This document shows positions 32,122-36,685 of a stretch of DNA of 36,685 nt, piece after piece (positions within the stretch are counted from its first letter, which is position 1; each line of letters starts with the position of its first letter). The stretch comes from Baffinella frigidus. Lineage: Eukaryota > Cryptophyceae > Cryptomonadales > Baffinellaceae. Both the position numbers and the translations under genes were made by a program. The notes under the pieces are model-generated. The model saw nothing but the letters and a program-made list of their open reading frames with translations. It was not told where the DNA came from and did not search any database. The stretch lies in NCBI GenBank assembly GCA_026770585.1, contig MU646423.1:516332-553016 (forward strand). The letters run 5' to 3'.

Positions 32122-32563
32122 ACCCTACACCCTACACCCTATACCCTAAACCATGAACCCTAACGAAGGTCCCTGACGCTGGTGGAGAACGGGTGGGGGC
32201 GTGATGACGCGCCCGCGCGCGAGCTGTGTTACGCTCAGTACGCCCCGAAACCCTGCACCCTGCACCCTGCACCCTGCACCCTGCACCCTGCACCCTAGTC
32301 CTTGAACCCTCAAGCCTACCCCGACACGGTCGGGTTTCCTGCGCGGGGTTTCCAGCTCTTTCTCAGTCTCCTCAGATGCCATGTTTTGATTCGATCCAAA
32401 TTGATCCCAGCCCATACCCTATACCCTCAACCCAAATCCCCAACCTGAACCCTTAACCAGGTTCGACATCCTGGACTTGATGTACGAGATCCGAAGAGAC
32501 ACGTACCGCTACGTTGTCGAGATCGAGGCCTTCCGCATGGACGATCGCCAGAACCTCGTCGCT

Positions 32564-32604
<41 letters not shown>

Positions 32605-32704
32605 TTCTCTCTTTCTCTCTCTCTTTCTCTCTTTCTCTCTCTCTTTCTCTCTTTCTCTCGCTCTCTCTCTTTCTCTCTTTCTCTCCTTTTCTCTTTCTCT
32701 TTTT

Positions 32705-32739
<35 letters not shown>

Positions 32740-35700
32740 CTGCCTCTCTCCCCCTCTCTCCCCCCCCCCCTCTCGCCCTCTCTCTAACGTCCGCTGGCAC
32801 ACGCTGGCAGGGCTGTCGAGCATCGCCTCGTGTCGCGCGGGGACAGGGGGCGAGAAGCTCATCAGGTGTCTAGCCCCCCGCACCACCTTCGACTAAGCCG
32901 CTGCCGAGCAAGGACGGGACACAATTTTAAAAACTTTTACCTGAATCCTTCAGGAAATGGACGTTTAAAATGAAACAGCCAGGTCCGGAATCCGGACCTG
33001 GCTCTTGATTTGGTGCCACACTCGCGCGACAGCGACAGCAGCATCGACCTTCCACAGAAACACCTTGCCCGGATCAGACACCCTCCTGCCACAAACTACA
33101 CAGCGGATTATGAAGGGATTTCGTGCATAACCCATCGGTAGATAATCCATACACCCTCGGTAAGCAATCCGTCAAGACGTGCCGTTGCTCCTAGGGCCAT
33201 CCTAACGGAAAGTCGCCCAACATCGGCCACATTTCCCGTTGGTAGCCCGGTGTGTGGCACAGGCGCCTTTCGCCAAAAGTTTCACATTCAACCCTTACCC
33301 GGATCAGCCACCCTCCTGTCATAAACACTTTTGTCAAAAGCGGGGAACTCCGCGCCGCGGATGGCTGAAGCCAAGTTGAGCTGGTGGGACTGGGACACGC
33401 TCGCGACTTGGGACTTTTGTCAACTTACCCTCCACTACGACCACTTAACACGACACGCTGCCGTCGCGCCCGCAGCCCCAGTGTATTCCTTAACCCTGCA
33501 TACTCCGGACCCCCCCCCCAGTATATTCCTCAACTCCAGTATATTCATGAACGTACCAGGCTGGGCTTGGACACGCTCGCGAGTTTGGACGACACGCCAG
33601 ACGGGGTACAAACCAACATGCCCACCATATATCCCTCCCGCGAAGGCCTTGCAAGACTAGGGCCTCACTCCCAAAAAACTCCGACCAGGTGGGATTGGGA
33701 CACACTCGCGACGAGTGCCGATACGCTAGACGAGGTTCAAACCAACACGGCCACCAAATATTCCTCCCACGAAGGCCTAGTAAGACTAGGGCCTAACTTG
33801 GATCAACCGCCGAAAAACTTGGATCAGGTGGGATTGGGACACGCTCGCGACGAGTGACGATAAGCTGGACGGGGGTACGCTGGACGTTCTCGTCGACGGG
33901 ATCCACTTGGTCTACTCTGTCGAGGCGTGCCTCCAGGCAAGTCGTCCCACCCATGCCTTCTTCTTCATCTTCGTTATTACCCTCAGAGCCCTCGGAAAGT
34001 TACCGCCCCAAACCGCTTGCGCCGAGGGACGGGCTGGGACCTTTCGATGTATCCACTCATGCCTTCCACACGTTCGCCGCTTGACATATCAAATGTTCTC
34101 CTGCTGCGAAGGTTAGTCACCGTCCCGTTGCAAAACGCACCTGGGTTGGATTAGTCAACCGTCGCACTTGGGTCTCTCGCAGGTTATTCAAGCGTGGTAC
34201 GGGGTTCTCTCGCGGGTTGTTCAAGCGTGGTACGGGGGTGTCTCGCGCGCAGGTGTACCTATTCTGGTTCGTGCCGAAAGAGGTGCCCTTCTTTCAAGGT
34301 AAAGAAGAGACTTCTTGCGTTAAGTTGAGCAACATTACTCAACGTTTTGCCGTGCAGGTGTACCTATTCTGGTTCGTGCCGAAAGAGAACCGCTTCCCGG
34401 CACACGCGCCGCCCGACGACACCGCGGACATCGAGGAACAGGTATTTTCTTCCTTTCAACCTCGAAGCCGACAAAAAAGGAGCACTGGTCAAATTTGACT
34501 GTTCAGTGTCAGCATCGTCAACTTTCGGCAATGTTTTTAACATTGTATTTGAGTGGCCAGCAGACGTGACAACCGCGTTAGAGGTGGACGGGGATTGGTC
34601 TGTGTGGCCACGTCCTGAACCTGTGTCCGACACTCGTGCACATCACCACCCTCAAGAGTGGGAGCAAATCGTCATTTCCGCGTGCCCTGATTTGTACCAC
34701 AGGCCGTCGGAATCCGACGGCCTTTACTACAAATCAAGTGGATTGCAAAAGGCGATTTGCCTCAACTCTGAGGGCTGGTGGCAGGTGGACGGGGATTCAG
34801 AGCTGCGGCTGTGGGAGGATCGAACGCGGTACGACAAACGGCTCAAGTGGGAGATCGTCTTCCAGAACCCCTCCATCCTCTTCCCGGCTGACCACAAGGC
34901 TGCTGACGAGCCGGTAGTCCCCGCCGCCACCACGCAGCGGGCTACCAAGGGATTTTCGACCCATTTCGGGCCGAGTTTCCGTGACCTTATCCGTAGGAAC
35001 TCCCCTGTGTCGCTACGGGTTGCCTACCGTAGGGTCCTAGGCCACACAGTGGGCTACGAAGGAGATTTCGTCCGAAAACCGGTCGAAATGTCGGTCAAAT
35101 AAATGCCCTTGTACTAGCAATCCAAATGTTAGTACCACGCAACTGAATGGACCGTTCTGCGAAGCCCACTGCGTGGAACTGTACGTTCGAATCCACCCTG
35201 AAATGCTCTCTTTTGTCAACTAAAATCTTGGATTGGATTTCATTAGCCCAGGGATGGCGAGATATGCAACACTTCCGCTCAGCCAGTACGCTCAGCCACG
35301 GATGAAATGATTCTTTCTTGTTCAACTATTTGATTATTTTGATGATTTAACCTGTGGTGTGAGGGGCAGGTAATCGTGTTCGACCTGGACACCCTGCGGT
35401 GGGGTTCGTCTGAGGCGGAGTCACCCTACTTCGATCGCAATACTGCCCGCCTCTCCCGCACTCGATTCCGGTCCCTTCCCGATTCTGCCCCGCGCGATTC
35501 CGGTCCCTTCCAAGCGATTTTGCTCCCTTGCCGATTCTGGCCCGCCTCGGGATGTGACGTCTCTTCATGATCAAGTTTTCGATGAAGGATGACTTATTTG
35601 GACGTGAGTCGGTTCAAAAGTTACGACAGCGGACTGAACAACCCTTGCGGGACTGAACAACCCTGCATCGACATGAAGCTTTGCAGCATGGTGCTTGACA

Positions 35701-36639
35701 CTGACGTGGTTTCTCCCTGGTGGCAAAAGTTGACGTGGGTGATCCCTGGAGGCAGGCTGGTGGATGACATCGGCGCATGGCTGCATTGCACTGCCAACGG
35801 ACGCGCGCCTGGTGCTGCTCCCAACCCCTTGCCCCTATCCCCTGATCCATAACCCCAAACCCCAAACCCTAAACCCTAAACCCTCAAGCCTGAACCCTGA
35901 ACCCTGAACCCTGAACCCTCAACCCTGAATCCTAAACGATACACCCTCAACCCTCAACCCTAAACACGCACCCCTCAACCCCAAACCCTAAACCCTAAAT
36001 CCTGAAGCCCAAAACCTGAACCCTACACCCTACACCCTGCAACCCAAACCCTGACCTCTAAACCCTAAACCCTAAACCCCGAAACAGGGCTGGTGCGGGA
36101 CCTGACGCTCGCGGAGGATTTCGACTGGACCTTGCAGGTCTCTCTCCCTCTCCCACACGTGTCAAGCTGCTCGTTTCCCCTTACTTAGAGCGTTTGCGGT
36201 AATTGTTATTCCCTTTTCGACTTCGACTTTTCAAGTTTTCGAATTTTGTTAACAAAATCCTATTGTTTAGGCCAACTTTGTTTTGAAACGGACACCTCTG
36301 GTACAAATGAAAACTCGAAAACTTAAAAATTCCAAGTCGAAAGCGCACAATAATTACCGCAAACGCTCTACTCTCCTACAAGTGTCATGTTGCTCGTTTC
36401 TCCTTACTTATTCTCCCACACCTGTCAAGTTGCTCGATCCCCGCCCGCCCTCGCTCTCGCTGCCCACAAATTTCAAGCCTCGACACCACACCCGAAATTA
36501 TTCTGAGAATTGTGCGTCAGGGTCACCGTCTTGGTGTCGAGATATCCACATTCAAACAGTGCCTCCTTGCCTGGCGCGGTTGCCCTTACGTCTCATCCCA
36601 CCTTGCCCTCTGGCTCCTCGCGGTCGTGCATGCCATCTT

Positions 36640-36680
<41 letters not shown>

Positions 36681-36685
36681 ATGGT
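23448..36685 (+). CDS. VPS13: VPS13-like bridge lipid-transfer protein, N-terminal part, runs off right edge
   Basis: At least 22 exons join in phase from ATG 23448 to the last at 36088-36137, giving about 665 residues of a protein whose family usually exceeds 3,000. VPS13 proteins form a long hydrophobic groove carrying phospholipids between organelles at contact sites. Residues 1-95 are a chorein-N domain: LKSLLGTYLDGVSEESLGLQ, LLSGKLKLHNLKIRETAF, LELPF, then FWWNEPVIIGLQDVEITLEP. Later exons follow the family order: FLGRLGKKIRDNLQ/VHISNFRIRIVD, KLLRLEDLRLY, YTVVEPVTFELALTI, SKIAVRLAKKQYVVLYRAI, WRPRLPPLQ/APRAWFRYAAICV, the R-rich YTRMYLAHLL, GQGWGAWAKSF, WEIVFQNPSILFPA and VIVFDLDTLRW. An exon is still missing between 26734 and 27967, where phases do not match. 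About 15% of the span is coding. Exon blocks are listed separately. Confidence 0.88.
24489..24667. mobile_element. Inverted-repeat element (MITE family 7) in VPS13 intron 3
   Basis: Arms GATCTCATCACGGCGACTAT...CCTGAG and the inverse CTCAGAAATACTCGTCCGGA...GAGATC. Inside is a second palindrome around TTGAGGCT/AGCCTCAA. About 179 bp, AT-rich centre, no ORF. Confidence 0.75.
24811..24959. mobile_element. CTAGCTCTGTCCCA element starting 4 bases after a splice donor
   Basis: Ends CTAGCTCTGCCCCTCTTGAT and the inverse ATCAAG(TGGGACAGAGCTAG), continuing inward as TTTCGTTTCATCATTAAAAA and its inverse. The exon 4 donor is at 24807|24808, so the element begins at the fourth intron base. Confidence 0.85.
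24969..25101. mobile_element. Adjacent inverted-repeat element, same intron
   Basis: GCTCTGTCTCAGTC at the left pairs with GACTGAGGCAGAGC at the right. The interior GTTGACGGATTTGTACCA is shared with 16975-17113. It follows the previous element by about ten bases. Confidence 0.7.
25376..25630 (+). repeat. CCCTAGA / CCCTAAA / CCCTCAA array in VPS13 intron 5
   Basis: Starts ten bases after the exon 5 donor. The first half is dominated by CCCTAGA/CCCTAAA alternation, and a block of six CCCTCAA lies near 25563-25605. The remaining intron (25631-26056) is unique sequence without a supportable exon. Confidence 0.92.
26198..26341. mobile_element. MITE family 3, copy A (VPS13 intron 6)
   Basis: Ends CTACTGAAAACCCCGGGCCC(GTATTTCG) and the inverse (AAATACGGGCTGGCA)GTTTTCAGTAG, with a second inner pair CATTTCGCCAAG/CTTGGTGAAATG. 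No ORF. Begins 58 bases after the exon 6 donor. Confidence 0.86.
26576..26672 (+). repeat. CCCTCAA array ending at the exon 7 acceptor
   Basis: Nearly pure CCCTCAA with CCCTCGA interruptions, ending in CCCTAAA and CCCTACA nine bases before the AG at 26680-26681. Confidence 0.95.
26734..27967. other. VPS13 intron region with an unresolved exon
   Basis: Exon 7 leaves in phase 1 and exon 8 enters in phase 0, so at least one exon should lie here. Candidates such as 27581-27604 do not fix the phase. The region has internal duplications: CCGAGGTGC(G/C)CCCCCACC with CTCCTGCATGC at 27494-27524 and 27605-27635, TTGAGCATGGGGGGCGAAG twice at 26788-26832, and TGTCAGA-TCGCGTTGCGTCTACC at 27660 and 27763. 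Confidence 0.5.
27788..27852 (+). repeat. Dispersed 65-bp repeat, partner at 31210-31269
   Basis: Both contain GCTCCAATTCC, TTTTGGCGTGTTTCC, GGGNGAGAATCAC and ACTCGNAGATGG in the same order and strand, inside two different introns of the same gene. Confidence 0.7.
29249..29394. mobile_element. MITE family 3, copy B (VPS13 intron 10)
   Basis: Ends CTGCTGAAAACCGTGGGCC and the inverse GGGCCCACGGTTTTCAGTAG, 146 bp. Begins 24 bases after the GC donor of exon 10. A short (CCGA)n tract follows at 29434-29452. Confidence 0.86.
29685..29755 (+). repeat. CCCTACA array in VPS13 intron 11
   Basis: Pure CCCTACA heptamers starting 12 bases after the exon 11 donor. A separate CCCTAAC patch (29580-29610) precedes exon 11. 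Confidence 0.93.
30464..30641 (+). repeat. Junction echoes of exon 12 donor and exon 13 acceptor inside intron 12
   Basis: 30464-30491 repeats without mismatch the last 15 bases of exon 12 plus its donor (30216-30243, ACCCTGAG|GTACCCTCC). Then 30602-30641 repeats the first 40 bases of exon 13 (30763-30802) with four mismatches, including the CAG before it. Neither copy continues into a full exon. Confidence 0.88.
30885..31035 (+). repeat. Heptamer array in VPS13 intron 13
   Basis: CCCTAAA, CCCTACA and CCTTAAA heptamers starting about 20 bases after the GC donor of exon 13. Confidence 0.9.
31331..31386 (+). repeat. Junction echo of exon 14 acceptor
   Basis: CCGCCCGG, then AAACAG, then GCCGCCGAGAAGAAGGGGCG and ACGGCGCGGGCAG parallel 31425-31478, where exon 14 really begins at 31440. 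The echo would read AEKKGRRRGQ against KEKKERRRGQ, then diverges. Confidence 0.85.
31574..31670 (+). repeat. CCCGAAA heptamer array in VPS13 intron 14
   Basis: A dialect with G in place of T (CCCGAAA), starting six bases after the exon 14 donor and turning into CCCTGAA/CCCTAAA further on. Confidence 0.9.
31740..31780 (+). repeat. Junction echo of exon 15 acceptor
   Basis: After GAGCAG, GTGGTGATCAACGAGGCGGC-GGCGGCAGAGG parallels GTGGCGATGGACGAGGCGGA-GGCGGCCGAGG at 31895 where exon 15 begins. Translation VVINEAAAAEGE versus VAMDEAEAAEDG. The first copy hits a stop after two more codons. Confidence 0.82.
31996..32168 (+). repeat. Intron 15: a 173-base intron made almost wholly of heptamers
   Basis: From GTCCCGCACCCTACATCC to CCCTAACGAAG the intron consists of CCCTAAA, CCCTACA, CCCTCAA and close variants. 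It starts and ends next to the same five bases (GTCCC at the donor, GTCCC at the first bases of exon 16), as a target duplication would give. Confidence 0.85.
32238..32460 (+). repeat. Intron 16: CCCTGCA array plus heptamers at the acceptor
   Basis: Seven CCCTGCA-type units follow the donor, then about 110 bases of unique sequence, then CCCTATA/CCCTCAA/CCCTGAA up to the CCAG acceptor. Confidence 0.88.
32565..32786 (+). repeat. CT/CTTT microsatellite filling VPS13 intron 17
   Basis: The donor GTCTCTCT leads into (CT)n, (CTTT)n and T-run tracts and ends with C/CT tracts before the exon 18 acceptor at 32810. Open frames on both strands here (Leu-Ser or Arg-Glu repeats) are artefacts. The sense strand is pyrimidine-only, as in a giant polypyrimidine tract. 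Confidence 0.95.
33099..33256. mobile_element. MITE family 2, copy C, flanked by direct repeats
   Basis: CACAGCGGATTATGAAGGGA and the inverse of CCCGTTGGTAGCCCGGTGTGTG end the element. The flank CGGATCAGACACCCTCCTG (33070-33088) recurs on the other side as CGGATCAGCCACCCTCCTG (33300-33318), so insertion was into, or duplicated, that segment. It lies in intron 18. Confidence 0.78.
33567..33880 (+). repeat. ~135-bp tandem units, the last running into exon 19
   Basis: TGGGATTGGGACACGCTCGC and CGACGAGTGNCGATANGCTN occur at about 33690-33740 and 33829-33875, with an older unit at 33567-33612 and a stub at 33386-33405. Each includes GAAGGCCT...AAGACTAGGGCCT. Exon 19 begins at 33855 inside the final unit, so its acceptor and first ~20 bases exist two or three times. 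Confidence 0.85.
34253..34282 (+). repeat. Perfect 30-base junction echo of exon 20
   Basis: Identical to the first 30 bases of exon 20 (34358-34387: GTGTACCTATTCTGGTTCGT then GCCGAAAGAG) and preceded by GCAG as well. The copy is followed at once by GTGCCC, so it could splice as a 30-base mini-exon. Two short tandem copies of GGTTNTTCAAGCGTGGTACG precede it (34182-34235). Confidence 0.9.
34584..34596 (+). repeat. Short junction echo of exon 21
   Basis: GTGGACGGGGATT after GAG matches the first 13 bases of exon 21 (34785-34797). Further similarity is weak. Consistent with the other echoes but not strong alone. Confidence 0.5.
34931..35070. mobile_element. MITE family 2, copy D with a second left end
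   Basis: CACGCAGCGGGCTACCAAGG starts 17 bases after the exon 21 donor. The core TTGCCTACCGTAGGGTCCTA is followed by another left-type end CACACAGTGGGCTACGAAGG at 35043 in the same orientation, so this is a truncated or nested pair, not a simple copy. Confidence 0.75.
35850..36086 (+). repeat. Heptamer array ending at the last visible VPS13 acceptor
   Basis: CCCTAAA, CCCTGAA, CCCTCAA and CCCTACA units over about 235 bases, running to CCCCGAAACAG directly before the exon at 36088. Confidence 0.93.
36148..36441 (+). repeat. 39-base tandem repeat split by a MITE
   Basis: Units CTCTCCCACACGTGTCAAGC...(TTACTTA) at 36148-36187, 36371-36410 and a partial at 36411-36441. The first two are separated only by the 36186-36370 element. 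Confidence 0.85.
36186..36370. mobile_element. TA-flanked inverted-repeat element (MITE family 6)
   Basis: Terminal repeats TAGAGCGTTTGCGGTAATT(GTTATT) and (AATAATTACC)GCAAACGCTCTA, with inner CGACTTCGACTTTTCAAG-type arms. Flanking TA on both sides and insertion between tandem units give a clear TA target duplication, as for Tc1/mariner (Stowaway-like) MITEs. 185 bp, no ORF. Confidence 0.88.
36641..36680 (+). repeat. Forty-base poly(C) run at window edge
   Basis: Forty consecutive C then ATGGT. It lies in the VPS13 intron after 36137. It may be real, but homopolymers of this length are a common place for sequencing or assembly error. Confidence 0.9.

Larger units (their letters stand above)
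31440..36137 (+). other. VPS13: VPS13-like exons 14-22 and a last visible exon
   Basis: Exons 31440-31568, 31895-31995, 32169-32237, 32461-32564, 32811-32865, 33855-33936, 34358-34441, 34785-34913, 35370 to about 35400, and 36088-36137 (LVRDLTLAEDFDWTLQ). Junctions restore codons cleanly: AMG/SLTLVENG, CYAQ/FDILDLMYE, LVAG/LSSIA, KLIS/DDKLDGG, CLQ/VYLFWFVPKE. Exon 19 ends in the GC donor CCAG|GCAAGT. The exon at 35370 has no certain donor (TGGG|GTTCGT or CTGCG|GTGGGG), and a possible exon near 35585 (KDDLFG, donor GTGAGT) is unproven. Confidence 0.8.

Noticed and set aside
32453-32896. Leu-Ser-rich and Arg-Glu-rich frames across the CT tract
   Set aside because: Microsatellite translation. 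The true coding parts are the flanking VPS13 exons 17 and 18.
35130-35205. A tRNA suggested by GTTCGAATCC
   Set aside because: The T-stem does not pair and no D-arm, anticodon stem or acceptor stem can be drawn.

Overview
This is nuclear DNA from a eukaryote, most likely a photosynthetic protist with a complex (secondary, red-lineage) plastid. Four intron-rich genes can be rebuilt by joining short exons in phase. One begins with an ER signal peptide that runs straight into an Ala-Thr-Ala/Phe-Cys-Leu-Ala-Pro motif, the bipartite plastid-import signature of cryptophytes, haptophytes, ochrophytes and some dinoflagellates. The telomere-type repeat present throughout is TTTAGGG/CCCTAAA, but only as internal arrays. 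I cannot decide between these lineages from the sequence.

Layout, left to right: (1) 578-3206 (+), the 3' part of a tetratricopeptide-repeat protein gene, five exons. (2) 5440-6636 (+) and 9034-8194 (-), two complete convergent genes for V-ATPase proteolipid subunit c, separated by a four-unit ~160-bp tandem repeat. The promoter, exon 1 and start of intron 1 of the first are present again, inverted, at 11142-11773 as an orphan exon. (3) 18936-12218 (-), a seven-exon gene for a 277-residue plastid-targeted protein resembling the PAP/fibrillin family. (4) 19235-22430, mostly degenerate TTTAGGG repeats around a 30-base assembly gap. (5) 23448 to the right edge (+), the N-terminal third or less of a VPS13-like bridge lipid-transfer protein: at least 22 short exons over 12.7 kb.

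The striking feature is the non-coding architecture. Introns are filled with telomere-like heptamers (CCCTAAA and local dialects CCCTACA, CCCTGCA, CCCTCAA, CCCTAGA, CCCGAAA), usually C-rich strand in sense and often running into the 3' splice site. Several introns are almost nothing else (for example 31996-32168). Short inverted-repeat elements (at least seven families) sit in the same introns, several within 25 bases of the 5' splice site. Many VPS13 exons are preceded by a partial copy of their own acceptor plus first codons (junction echoes). Five or six of the 22 VPS13 donors I can place are GC rather than GT.

Functionally the genes are unrelated housekeeping or plastid genes (vacuolar acidification, lipid transfer, plastid lipid bodies or thylakoids). 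I see no operon-like or pathway linkage between them. Gene families were recognised from motif patterns only; no database was searched.
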